Under the pieces are notes generated by a model, which saw only the letters and a program-made list of their open reading frames with translations, was not told the DNA's origin and ran no database searches. Shown in pieces: positions 1 to 7,557 of a stretch of DNA of 37,801 bases. The position numbers and the translations under genes were made by a program. Origin of the DNA: JAJQBJ01 sp964387095 (GTDB lineage Bacteria > Bacillota > Clostridia > Oscillospirales > Oscillospiraceae); contig CAYLVH010000007.1 in the NCBI GenBank assembly GCA_964387095.1, positions 1-37,801 on the forward strand. The letters run 5' to 3'. How positions within the stretch are numbered: the stretch's first letter is position 1; each line of letters begins with the position of its first letter.

Positions 1-76
1 GCCTCTGTAGCTCAGTTGGTAGAGCAGGGGACTGAAAATCCCCGTGTCGTTGGTTCGATTCCGACCGGAGGCACCA
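1..76 (+). tRNA. tRNA-Phe (GAA), copy 1
   Basis: Complete cloverleaf with a 7-bp acceptor stem (gcctctg/cggaggc), the anticodon loop containing GAA, a T-loop GTTCGATTC and an encoded CCA end. The gene begins at the first base of the window, so the transcription unit probably extends further upstream. It is the first member of a Phe-Gly-Cys cassette that is repeated at 286-574, and the two Phe copies are identical. Confidence 0.96.
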
Positions 77-80
77 TTAT

Positions 81-156
81 GCGGGCATAGCTCATCTGGT
101 AGAGCGCCACCTTGCCAAGGTGGAGGTAGCGGGTCCGAGTCCCGTTGCCCGCTCCA
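81..156 (+). tRNA. tRNA-Gly (GCC), copy 1
   Basis: Acceptor stem gcgggca/tgcccgc, anticodon loop TTGCCAA (anticodon GCC), T-loop GTCCGAGTC and an encoded CCA. It lies 4 nt after tRNA-Phe and 3 nt before tRNA-Cys, so all three are surely processed from one precursor. It is identical to the copy at 366-441. Confidence 0.96.
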
Positions 157-159
157 TAT

Positions 160-234
160 GGCGACATAGCCAAGTGGTAAGGCGTGGGTCTGCAAAACCC
201 TGATTCCCCAGTTCGAATCTGGGTGTCGCCTCCA
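160..234 (+). tRNA. tRNA-Cys (GCA), copy 1
   Basis: Acceptor stem ggcgaca/tgtcgcc, anticodon loop CTGCAAA (GCA), T-loop GTTCGAATC and an encoded CCA. It differs from copy 2 at one base: C at 200 here versus T at 540. This base lies in the 3' arm of the anticodon stem, where the pair is G-C here and G-U in copy 2. After it come two hairpins without T-runs (about 236-252 and 261-280) that separate the two cassettes. Confidence 0.96.
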
Positions 235-285
235 ACTGTGAAAGCTTCACAGTAACCCCCGGGCAAATGTAGGTTTGCCCATCCC

Positions 286-361
286 GCCTCTGTAGCTCAG
301 TTGGTAGAGCAGGGGACTGAAAATCCCCGTGTCGTTGGTTCGATTCCGACCGGAGGCACCA
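286..361 (+). tRNA. tRNA-Phe (GAA), copy 2
   Basis: Exact repeat of the tRNA-Phe at 1-76, including the encoded CCA. It begins the second Phe-Gly-Cys cassette. Confidence 0.96.
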
Positions 362-365
362 TTAT

Positions 366-441
366 GCGGGCATAGCTCATCTGGTAGAGCGCCACCTTGC
401 CAAGGTGGAGGTAGCGGGTCCGAGTCCCGTTGCCCGCTCCA
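366..441 (+). tRNA. tRNA-Gly (GCC), copy 2
   Basis: Exact repeat of the tRNA-Gly at 81-156, and the 4-nt Phe-Gly spacer is also conserved. Unlike copy 1, it is followed by a terminator-like hairpin rather than directly by tRNA-Cys. Confidence 0.96.
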
Positions 442-448
442 GAACGAG

Positions 449-474
449 AGGACTTCACAACGAAGTCCTTTTTT
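449..474 (+). terminator. Intrinsic terminator inside the second tRNA cassette
   Basis: Seven-base-pair stem aggactt/aagtcct with a 7-nt loop followed by TTTTT. It separates tRNA-Gly copy 2 from tRNA-Cys copy 2, a position with only 3 nt of spacer in the first cassette. Cys copy 2 therefore depends on readthrough or on its own promoter. Confidence 0.75.
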
Positions 475-499
475 CACAAGTCAGGTTATTTTTATATGT

Positions 500-574
500 G
501 GCGACATAGCCAAGTGGTAAGGCGTGGGTCTGCAAAACCTTGATTCCCCAGTTCGAATCTGGGTGTCGCCTCCA
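500..574 (+). tRNA. tRNA-Cys (GCA), copy 2
   Basis: Same as the copy at 160-234 except for T at 540, which turns a G-C pair of the anticodon stem into G-U. It is separated from tRNA-Gly copy 2 by 58 nt containing a terminator hairpin. A second strong terminator follows at 577-606. Confidence 0.95.
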
Positions 575-576
575 GC

Positions 577-606
577 ATCCCGAACGTGTACGCGTTCGGG
601 ATTTTT
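577..606 (+). terminator. Intrinsic terminator of the tRNA cluster
   Basis: Ten-base-pair stem (atcccgaacg/cgttcgggat) with a 4-nt loop and a T-run, directly after the last tRNA. Confidence 0.9.
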
Positions 607-665
607 ATCTGTATGAGATCACAGGTTTCCGGGAAAAACAGGAAGGCGGATTTTGATTCTTTTCG

Positions 666-694
666 TTGACGAAAAGAGTGGATTCCTTTATACT
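666..694 (+). promoter_or_regulatory. Sigma-A-type promoter of purF
   Basis: TTGACG and TATACT separated by 17 bp, giving a start near 701 and a leader of about 40 nt before purF. No riboswitch or operator is evident in the short leader. Confidence 0.8.
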
Positions 695-742
695 GAACCT
701 GAGAACATTTCATCCTGAAACGCTGGAAAGGGGAGCCTTTTA

Positions 743-2146
743 ATGTCTATTCACGAGGAATGTGGTGTGTTTGGCATCTATGATCCTGCGGGGGACTGCG
801 CCAGAACCACCTATTACGGACTGTATGCCTTGCAGCATCGTGGTCAGGAGGCCTGCGGCATCGCGGCCACCAACGACCGTGAGCTGTCCTTTTATAGAGA
901 TATTGGCCTGGTTGGAGATGTGTTTAATGAGCGCATTTTGGACAAGCTGAACGGCACCATGGCTGTGGGCCATGTGCGCTACGCCACCACCGGCGCGGGC
1001 AGGCGGGAGAATGCCCAGCCTCTGACCCTGAAATACGTCAAGGGCACGTTGGCCGTGGTACACAATGGCAACCTGGTGAATACCGAGGAGCTGCGCCGGT
1101 ATTTTGAGTACCGCGGCGCCATTTTCCAGACGTCCACGGATTCGGAGATCATCGCCTATGTCATTGCCCAGGCTCGTTTGAAGTGCGGCTCTGTGGAGCT
1201 GGCTGTCCGGGACGCCATGCCCATGTTGAAGGGCGCCTTTTCCCTGATCATCATGTCGCCCAGGAAGCTGATCGCCGCCCGTGACCCCTGGGGATTCCGC
1301 CCGCTGTGCATGGGCAGACGGGGGGGCGCCATCGTCTTTGCCTCGGAGTCCTGTGCGCTGGACGGCGTGGATGCCGAATATATCCGCGAGGTGGAGCCTG
1401 GGGAAATTGTCGTGGTGGAGGATGGAGATGTCCGTTCCATCCGGGACAACTGTCCCAAGGAAGATACAAAAGGGCATATGTGCATCTTTGAGTATATTTA
1501 TTTTGCCCGCCCGGACAGTGAGATCTACGGCCAGTCTGTCCACATGGCCCGGCGCTACGCCGGCCGGCTGCTGGCCCAGGAGCACCCTGTGGAGGCGGAC
1601 CTGGTCATCGGCGTGCCAGACTCCGGCCTGGATGCGGCCATCGGCTATGCGGAGGAATCTGGCATTCCCTATGGGGAGGGCTTTGTGAAGAACCGCTATA
1701 TCGGCCGGACTTTCATTACGCCCAACCAGCAGAGCCGGGAAAATGCGGTCCGCATCAAGCTGGGGCCGCTGGCCAATAATGTCCGGGGCAAGCGCATTGT
1801 CATGATCGACGACTCCATTGTCCGGGGCACCACCTGTAAGGCCATTATCAAGCTGCTGCGGGATGCGGGCGCCACGGAGGTTCACATGAGAATCTCTTCT
1901 CCGGAGTTTATCTCCCCCTGCTACTTTGGCACGGACATTCCTGATAAGAAGAATCTCATCGCCTGCCACCACACCGTGGAGGAAATCCGGGAGATGGCGG
2001 GAGCAGATACCCTGGGCTTCCTTTCGGTGGAGAATCTCCACAAAATCGCCCCCGATGCCCGGTGCGGCTTCTGCGACGGCTGCTTCACCGAGCGGTATCC
2101 GGTGGAGGTGAGCGAGGGCTACGCCGGGGGCACGAGCTGCGGCTAA
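743..2146 (+). CDS. purF: Amidophosphoribosyltransferase
   Basis: Catalyses the first committed step of purine synthesis, making phosphoribosylamine from PRPP and glutamine. The 467-residue product starts MSIHEECGVFGIY. Cys7 fits the N-terminal nucleophile of the glutaminase domain, freed by propeptide removal as in Bacillus PurF. The glutaminase motif VGHVRYATTG and the PRPP loop VMIDDSIVRGTT are both present. Four cysteines match the Bacillus-type [4Fe-4S] ligands: C247 (before IFEYIYFARPDS), C393 and C444/C447 in CDGCFTERYP, so this is the oxygen-sensitive Fe-S class. A GGAAAGGGGAG site precedes the ATG. It stands alone as a purine gene here and is followed after 55 nt by an unrelated pseudouridine synthase. 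Confidence 0.97.
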   Translation: MSIHEECGVFGIYDPAGDCARTTYYGLYALQHRGQEACGIAATNDRELSFYRDIGLVGDVFNERILDKLNGTMAVGHVRYATTGAGRRENAQPLTLKYVKGTLAVVHNGNLVNTEELRRYFEYRGAIFQTSTDSEIIAYVIAQARLKCGSVELAVRDAMPMLKGAFSLIIMSPRKLIAARDPWGFRPLCMGRRGGAIVFASESCALDGVDAEYIREVEPGEIVVVEDGDVRSIRDNCPKEDTKGHMCIFEYIYFARPDSEIYGQSVHMARRYAGRLLAQEHPVEADLVIGVPDSGLDAAIGYAEESGIPYGEGFVKNRYIGRTFITPNQQSRENAVRIKLGPLANNVRGKRIVMIDDSIVRGTTCKAIIKLLRDAGATEVHMRISSPEFISPCYFGTDIPDKKNLIACHHTVEEIREMAGADTLGFLSVENLHKIAPDARCGFCDGCFTERYPVEVSEGYAGGTSCG

Positions 2147-2201
2147 AGACCGCGGCGACAAAGAGGGAAGCGAAAAAATCATTTTGAACAGCGGGTGACT
2201 T

Positions 2202-3170
2202 ATGCGAGAGTTTACAATCATGAAAAATGACGCGGGTCAGCGGCTGGACCGCTGGCTCGGGAAAACCCTGCCGTTGCTGCCGGCAACCCTGGCCCAGAAG
2301 TATATTCGGCTAAAGCGGATCAAGGTGAACGGCAAGCGGTCAGAGAAAAACTATCGCCTTCAGGACGGGGATGTGCTCCGGCTCTATATCAACGATGAAT
2401 TTTTTGCCCAGCCCACCCAGGAGAACACCTTCCTCAAGATGTTCAAGCCTCGCCTGGATATTGTCTATGAGGACGAGAATATTCTGCTCGTGAATAAGCG
2501 CCCCGGCGTGGTGGTGCATGCGGATGAGACGGAGAAGGTCCACACCCTCATCAACAATATCCAAGCCTATCTGTATCAGAAAAAGGAGTGGAACCCCAGC
2601 GGGGAGAACTCCTTCGCGCCTGCCCTCTGCAACCGCATCGACCGGAACACCGGCGGTATCGTCATTGCGGCCAAGACGGCGGAGGCTCTGCGGGTGATGA
2701 ACCAGAAGATCCGGGACCGGGAGCTGACCAAGCTCTACCTCTGCGTGGTGATCGGCCGCATGACCCCTGGAAAGGGCAAGCTGGAGAGCTATCTCTTCAA
2801 GGACGAGGCCAAGAAGCAGGTCTATGTCCGCAAGACCCCCTGCCCCGGCGCCAAGACGGCCGTGACCCGCTACCGCACCCTGGCCACGAAGAACAACCTG
2901 TCCCTGGTGGAGTGCGATTTGATCACCGGCCGGACCCATCAGATCCGCGCCCAGTTTGCTGCCGCCGGACACCCTCTGTTAGGGGACGGGAAGTATGGCA
3001 GCGGCCAGCAGAATAGGCGGTATGACCGGAAGTATCAGGCCCTGTATTCCTACAAGCTGAAATTTAACTTCACCACCGAAGCCGGAAACCTTGCCTACTT
3101 AGATGGGATGGAGTGGAAGGTGGAGGATATTGACTTCGTGAAGGAGTATTTCCCGGATTTTGGGCGCTAG
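2202..3170 (+). CDS. RluA-family 23S rRNA pseudouridine synthase
   Basis: The 322-residue protein converts specific uridines in RNA, probably 23S rRNA, to pseudouridine. It has an N-terminal S4 RNA-binding domain (about 10-75, including RLDRWLGKTLP and YIRLKRIKVNGKR). The catalytic domain carries the RluA motif NRIDRNTGG, with D147 as the expected catalytic Asp, and the C-terminal GRTHQIRAQFAAAGHPLLGD. The start at 2202 is chosen because MREFTI followed by KNDAGQRLD is typical of this family; an in-frame ATG at 2220 is possible, and neither has a strong ribosome binding site. The exact target (RluC- or RluD-like) cannot be told by eye. A strong terminator follows at 3226. Confidence 0.9.
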   Translation: MREFTIMKNDAGQRLDRWLGKTLPLLPATLAQKYIRLKRIKVNGKRSEKNYRLQDGDVLRLYINDEFFAQPTQENTFLKMFKPRLDIVYEDENILLVNKRPGVVVHADETEKVHTLINNIQAYLYQKKEWNPSGENSFAPALCNRIDRNTGGIVIAAKTAEALRVMNQKIRDRELTKLYLCVVIGRMTPGKGKLESYLFKDEAKKQVYVRKTPCPGAKTAVTRYRTLATKNNLSLVECDLITGRTHQIRAQFAAAGHPLLGDGKYGSGQQNRRYDRKYQALYSYKLKFNFTTEAGNLAYLDGMEWKVEDIDFVKEYFPDFGR

Positions 3171-3225
3171 AGAGAAATGGTACGCCATATCCTATAACAA
3201 GCGCGGCTTTTCGGCCGTGAACCAA

Positions 3226-3251
3226 GGCTCCCGCTGAGCGGGGGCCTTTTT
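3226..3251 (+). terminator. Intrinsic terminator after the pseudouridine synthase
   Basis: Nine-base-pair GC-rich stem ggctcccgc/gcgggggcc with a 3-nt loop followed by TTTTT. It isolates the purF-rlu region from feoAB. Confidence 0.88.
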
Positions 3252-3333
3252 GCGCAGTCACAATTCCGCTTTTCCCGCGTAAGCTGATAGCAGGCAGGTG
3301 TGTAAGCCCGCCAATAACGGGAGGAGTGGGCAA

Positions 3334-3585
3334 ATGAACAAATATAGTTCTTTGAACGAGTTAAAGCCGGGACAGAGCGCAAAGATCGCGGCGGTCAATG
3401 TGCCAGAGCCGACGGGACAACGGCTGTTGGAACTGGGGATGACAGTTGGAGTCAGGATTGCCTGCTTGCAATGCGCTCCCGGGGGCGACCCGACGGCCTA
3501 TCGCTTCCAGGGCGTGACAGTGGCCCTGAGGAGCCGTGAGGCGGAATACATCAGGGTGGAGGAATTAGCGGATGGGACAGAGTAA
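3334..3585 (+). CDS. feoA: FeoA-type ferrous iron transport protein A
   Basis: A small cytosolic SH3-like protein of 83 residues (MNKYSSLNELKPGQSAKI...) that acts with FeoB in Fe(II) uptake. Family features are the LxELxPGQ start, the LLELGMTVG turn and the closing segment ALRSREAEYIRVEEL. The ATG at 3334 is preferred over an upstream in-frame ATG at 3298 because GGGAGGAG ends about 9 nt before it. Its 3' end overlaps feoB by 14 nt, which indicates coupled translation. I could not make out a Fur box in the upstream 80 nt. Confidence 0.9.
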   Translation: MNKYSSLNELKPGQSAKIAAVNVPEPTGQRLLELGMTVGVRIACLQCAPGGDPTAYRFQGVTVALRSREAEYIRVEELADGTE

Positions 3586-5440
3586 GGGAAAGATCTGGAA
3601 AACCTTCGCTCTGGCCGGCAACCCCAATGTAGGAAAGTCCACTCTGTTCAATGCTTTGACCGGGCTGCACCAGCACACCGGGAATTGGCCTGGAAAAACG
3701 GTGGAAACGGCAGAGGGAATCTGGCGGACGGCAAAGGGCCGGGTGCGCCTGCTGGATTTGCCGGGGACATATACCCTCCACGGCGGCTCCAAGGAAGAGC
3801 GGCGGGCGGCGTCGGTGCTGCAAAATACTCCGCTGGACGGGGTGATTATCATCTGCGATGCAACCTGCCTGGGACGCAGTCTGATTCTCGCCCTGCAAAT
3901 CATAGAGCTGAGGCTTCCCACCATCCTCTGTGTCAACCTCCTGGATGAGGCAGAGCGCCGGGGAATCCAGGTGAATGTGGAGAAATTGGAAGAAGCGCTG
4001 GGGGTTCCGGTGGTGGGGATGTCCGCCGGACGGAGACGGGGCCTGCGTCAGTTGGAAGCCCGCCTGGAGGATGCGGCAGCGGCCGGCGGATTTCTATCCA
4101 ATGCTGTCCCGGGAAGGGAGGCTTGCTGTCCAAGGGATTGCCAAGGCCGGGCCGCTGTGGAAGAGGCCGCGCTGCGGGCGGCTGAGCTGGTGGAACAGGT
4201 TTCCCAGCGGCGGGAGGTTCGGACCTGGGATTGGCTGGATAAGCTGTTCTTGCGACGGGTGGCGGCGTGGCCCCTGATGATTCTTCTTCTGGGGCTGGTG
4301 CTTTGGGTGACAGTCACCGGGGCAAACCTGCCGTCCCAACTGCTTTCCCAGGGGCTGACCGCCCTGGAAGGACCGATGAAAGAGGCTTTGAGATACATTT
4401 CTGCCCCAGATTGGCTCATCGGTATGCTGGTGGAGGGCGTTTATCGGGTGGTGGCCTGGGTGATCGCGGTGATGCTGCCCGCCATGGCGATCTTTTTTCC
4501 GCTATTTACCCTGCTGGAGGAATGGGGGCTGCTGCCCAGGGTGGCCTTTGTCATGGATCATGCGCTGAGCCATTGCGGGGGCTGCGGTCGGCAGGCGCTG
4601 TGCATGTGTATGGGCCTGGGCTGCAATGCGGTGGGGGTGTCCGGCTGCCGCATCATCGAGTCACCCCGGGAGCGGCTGATCGCCATCTTGACCAACTGCT
4701 TTATGCTCTGCAATGGTCGGTTTCCCCTTTTGATTACCCTGATCTCCGTATTCTTTGCGGCGGGCGGGGGATTGGGGCAAACTGCGCTACTGCTGGGAGT
4801 AATCCTGGCGGGGATCGCGGCCACACTGGGGGTCTCCCGGCTGCTCAGCGTTACGCTGCTGAAGGGCTCCCACTCAGGACTGGTTATGGAGCTGCCGCCC
4901 TTCCGGCGGCCCAGGATTTTGCAGGTGCTTTACCGGGCGTTGTTGGACCGGACTGTCTTCGTACTGAGCCGGGCGGTGTGTACGGCGGCGCCTATGGGGC
5001 TGGTGCTGTGGCTTCTGGCCAACGTGACCGTGAAGGGCGAGAGCCTGCTGGGGGTGTTGACCGGGGCTTTAAACCCTCTGGGGCTGCTCTTGGGAATGGA
5101 CGGAGTGATTTTGGCCGCCTTCATTTTGGGATTTCCGGCCAATGAAATTGTGCTTCCCGTTGCGCTGATGGCCTACATGGCGGGAAGCAGCCTGGCGGAA
5201 CCGGCGGGGGTCGCGGAGATAGGCGCCCTGTTGACGGCCCACGGCTGGACCATGGGTACCGCGCTATGCACCATGCTGTTTTCCCTGATGCACTGGCCCT
5301 GCGCCGCCACCTGCGCGTCCATCCGGCGGGAGACCGGGAGCTGGAAATGGACTCTGGCGGGGATCGGGATCCCAACCCTGTGCGGGATCATTTGCTGCGG
5401 ATTGTTGGCGGAAATCCTGCGGTTGATTGCCAAAATCTGA
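3572..5440 (+). CDS. feoB: Ferrous iron transporter FeoB
   Basis: A 622-residue inner-membrane Fe(II) transporter with an N-terminal cytosolic G domain: G1 GNPNVGKST, G3 DLPGTY, G4 as NLLD and G5 near MSAG. The C-terminal membrane part begins near residue 230 and contains Gate-type segments (GLGCNAVG, ESPRERLIAILTN, GFPANEIVLPVALMAYM). It is shorter than the roughly 770-residue E. coli protein but typical of Firmicutes. GGAGG lies about 9 nt before the ATG, inside feoA. It has a cysteine-rich stretch (HCGGCGRQALCMCMGLGC) before the second gate half. Confidence 0.95.
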   Translation: MGQSKGKIWKTFALAGNPNVGKSTLFNALTGLHQHTGNWPGKTVETAEGIWRTAKGRVRLLDLPGTYTLHGGSKEERRAASVLQNTPLDGVIIICDATCLGRSLILALQIIELRLPTILCVNLLDEAERRGIQVNVEKLEEALGVPVVGMSAGRRRGLRQLEARLEDAAAAGGFLSNAVPGREACCPRDCQGRAAVEEAALRAAELVEQVSQRREVRTWDWLDKLFLRRVAAWPLMILLLGLVLWVTVTGANLPSQLLSQGLTALEGPMKEALRYISAPDWLIGMLVEGVYRVVAWVIAVMLPAMAIFFPLFTLLEEWGLLPRVAFVMDHALSHCGGCGRQALCMCMGLGCNAVGVSGCRIIESPRERLIAILTNCFMLCNGRFPLLITLISVFFAAGGGLGQTALLLGVILAGIAATLGVSRLLSVTLLKGSHSGLVMELPPFRRPRILQVLYRALLDRTVFVLSRAVCTAAPMGLVLWLLANVTVKGESLLGVLTGALNPLGLLLGMDGVILAAFILGFPANEIVLPVALMAYMAGSSLAEPAGVAEIGALLTAHGWTMGTALCTMLFSLMHWPCAATCASIRRETGSWKWTLAGIGIPTLCGIICCGLLAEILRLIAKI

Positions 5441-5469
5441 TGCAGATATAAATTTTTCGGCGTTTGCAG

Positions 5470-5498
5470 TTGCATCTTTGAGGGGCTTCTGTTATAAT
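5470..5498 (+). promoter_or_regulatory. Sigma-A-type promoter of the VanY-like gene
   Basis: TTGCAT and a perfect TATAAT with 17-bp spacing, predicting a start near 5505 and a leader of about 67 nt. Confidence 0.75.
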
Positions 5499-5571
5499 AT
5501 CAAAAGTAAATTTGAGTTGTGATTCCTGGCCGAAGGACCAGAAGACGGATAGAAGAACAGGAGGAAGTTCC

Positions 5572-6543
5572 TTGGCTAAAGATTATGATGAAGACACTTT
5601 GAAGGGGTTGAACGACTTCAATCTGTTTGATGACGACGACGACCTGTTCCTATTGGATACGGAAAGCGAGGACGATTCCGGGGACGGCGATGATCTGGAA
5701 GATACCGCCAGCGCCCGCCGGGGAAAGGGAAAAAAGAATCGCAGGGTAGTCAATGACTACTCCGGGGGAAAGGTCATGAGGAGCGTGCTGGTGATCCTGA
5801 TCGTTCTGGTGGTGGCCATTGCCGCTGTGCTGTTCGTCCTGCAAATGACCGGAGGAAACCTGTCCAATCTGATGTTCTGGCGGTGGGAGACCCAGCAGAC
5901 GGAGGAGAGTCTGCCTGGGGAAAGCCTGCCTGTTGAGTCGGATGCTGTCGTGGAGACCGAGCCTGCCGCCGAGACCACAGAACCGGTGGAGGAGACCACT
6001 TCCGCTGTAACAGAGGAACCGGAAAGCTCTGCTGAAACTACCGCAACTGGACTGGGTGATGAATTAGCCCTGATGCAGACGGTTCCCGCTACCTTTGAGC
6101 TGGAATTGGTGGGGGTTGACAATTTGGGTAACGTCCAGGAGGACGGCAGCCACCAAGTGGATGCAACGGTTGCGGAAGCTCTGGAGGAGTTTATTGCCGC
6201 CGCCCGTGCCCAGGGTTATAATACGATGCTGTCCACCTGCTATTACGAGGACGTTAGCTCCAATGATGAGCTGGATGTTCAGGAGCATGCAACCGGCCTG
6301 GCTGTGGATCTTGTGGATGTGGATGCCCAGGTGAAGGCGGTGTTTGCAGAGGAGTGTACCGAGGAAATCCGGTGGCTGACAGAAAATGCGGCCGATTACG
6401 GCTTTATCCTGCGCTTCCCGGAGGGCAAGGAGGATATCACCGGCATGGAGTATATCCCTTACCATTTCGCCTATGTGGGTGAGACTGTGGCCAAGGAGAT
6501 GGCGGAAAATGACTGGTGCCTGGAGGAATATCTGGCCCAATAA
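5572..6543 (+). CDS. Membrane-anchored VanY/M15-like protein, probable pseudoenzyme
   Basis: About 323 residues from a TTG start, chosen because AGGAGG ends 7 nt upstream; an in-frame ATG at 5512 has no such site. Order: an acidic cytosolic N-terminus (DDDDD), one membrane helix (VLVILIVLVVAIAAVLFVL), a Thr/Glu-rich linker (about 105-155), then an extracellular domain resembling the D-Ala-D-Ala carboxypeptidase VanY (M15B). Zinc-ligand candidates are present: H239 and D246 in EHATGLAVDL and H298 in YIPYHFAYVG. The family's catalytic Glu in the E-P-W-H segment is replaced by Ile295. I infer a peptidoglycan-binding or inactive homologue rather than a working peptidase. Confidence 0.8.
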   Translation: MAKDYDEDTLKGLNDFNLFDDDDDLFLLDTESEDDSGDGDDLEDTASARRGKGKKNRRVVNDYSGGKVMRSVLVILIVLVVAIAAVLFVLQMTGGNLSNLMFWRWETQQTEESLPGESLPVESDAVVETEPAAETTEPVEETTSAVTEEPESSAETTATGLGDELALMQTVPATFELELVGVDNLGNVQEDGSHQVDATVAEALEEFIAAARAQGYNTMLSTCYYEDVSSNDELDVQEHATGLAVDLVDVDAQVKAVFAEECTEEIRWLTENAADYGFILRFPEGKEDITGMEYIPYHFAYVGETVAKEMAENDWCLEEYLAQ

Positions 6544-6554
6544 TGAAAAGAATG

Positions 6555-6585
6555 GCTCGTCAGTGGAAGCTGACGAGCTTTTTTT
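6555..6585. terminator. Bidirectional intrinsic terminator
   Basis: Nine-base-pair stem gctcgtcag/ctgacgagc followed on the plus strand by seven T. Its T-run overlaps the stop codon of the convergent amidohydrolase gene. The minus-strand side is also T-rich, so it may serve both genes. Confidence 0.85.
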
Positions 6586-7474
6586 AGCAGTTTAGGATTT
6601 TTTTGAGGTTGCCGCCCATGACGGCCTGAAGCTCCTCCGGGGTTAGGCCGGCTTCCTTGGTCATTTGTGTCACAAAGCGGGTCATGTCCATCTCCCGGCA
6701 CTTGGAGGGGTAGAGGAGCAGCGGAAAGTCGCTGCCGAAGAGCAGGCGGTCCGCTCCCACCAGCTCCACCACCGCCCGAATCGCCCGCAGCTCATAGAGC
6801 AGGGGATTGGCGGCGGTGTCATAGACCACATTGGGAACCATCGATCTGTGAATGCGGCGGTTCAGCTCGTAGAAGGGGAGGCCTCCCCCCAGATGGGCCA
6901 GGATGAAGGTTACCTCTGGAAACCACTTCACAACCTCCGGAAGGGGCGCCAGTGAAGTGGTGTCCTTGCCGGGATAGGGATGGCCCACCGGCTCGCCGCA
7001 GTGAATGCAGACTGGCAGATGGTAATGGTTGGCGCATTCCAGCAGCTGGAGAAAATCCGGGTCATTGAAGTCGTAGCCATTGCCCCCGGGGCCTAACTCC
7101 CCAATGCCGGAGAAGCCCAGCTTCCTACAGCGCTCCACCTCGGCGATGGAGGCGGCGCCGAACTTGGGATTGATGGAAATGAAGCCCCTGAGACGATTGG
7201 GATGTTCCGCCAGCAGCCGGGCCATATAGTCGTTGTGGAGGGTTTGCAGGCCGATGTCATTCCAGTACCAGCCCTGCATGACCAGGCCGTGTACCCCGGC
7301 TGCGTCCCCGCAGGCCAGCGTCTCTCGGCCGTCGGCCCAGGCCTCCTCGGTGCCCTTGCCGTTTTCCGGCTTGCGGGTCAGGGTTTGGAACCAGGGGTCC
7401 TTGGGCGCGTATTTGTTCCAGTTCCGGTAAATTTCCGGAGGGAACAGGTGAACATGGCAGTCCCAGATTTCCAC
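6584..7474 (-). CDS. Amidohydrolase-2 family metal-dependent hydrolase or decarboxylase
   Basis: A 296-residue TIM-barrel protein from a GTG start (VEIWDCHVHLFPPE), chosen because AAGGAGG lies 9 nt upstream. Visible metal-binding features are the strand-1 HxH (CHVHL), the His in LPVCIHCGEP, the HLGGG segment and the late Asp in LLFGSDFPLL. This is the pattern of the ACMSD/2-pyrone-dicarboxylate group, whose members hydrolyse or decarboxylate small cyclic or aromatic acids. The substrate cannot be inferred. It lies downstream of the 2-oxoacid oxidoreductase genes on the same strand, 83 nt away with an imperfect hairpin between, so co-transcription is possible but unproven. Confidence 0.85.
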   Translation of the reverse strand: MEIWDCHVHLFPPEIYRNWNKYAPKDPWFQTLTRKPENGKGTEEAWADGRETLACGDAAGVHGLVMQGWYWNDIGLQTLHNDYMARLLAEHPNRLRGFISINPKFGAASIAEVERCRKLGFSGIGELGPGGNGYDFNDPDFLQLLECANHYHLPVCIHCGEPVGHPYPGKDTTSLAPLPEVVKWFPEVTFILAHLGGGLPFYELNRRIHRSMVPNVVYDTAANPLLYELRAIRAVVELVGADRLLFGSDFPLLLYPSKCREMDMTRFVTQMTKEAGLTPEELQAVMGGNLKKILNC

Positions 7475-7557
7475 AGGACGTCGCCTCCTTGCGCGTTTAT
7501 ATGATAACACGGCCAGCCGCCTTCGCTAAATGGCCGGCCAAATTTTGCACCATTTGA

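Noticed and set aside
236..280. Two hairpins between the tRNA cassettes considered as terminators
   Set aside because: Neither is followed by a T-run; they may be processing or duplication remnants but are not supported as terminators.
12..713. Short minus-strand frames across the tRNA genes
   Set aside because: They translate tRNA sequence (repeated peptide blocks such as GIEPTTRGF) and are a classic annotation artefact.
740..2221. A 493-codon open frame on the minus strand opposite purF
   Set aside because: It mirrors a certain gene codon for codon, shows no family motifs and arises from GC-rich codon usage; the plus-strand frame is clearly PurF.
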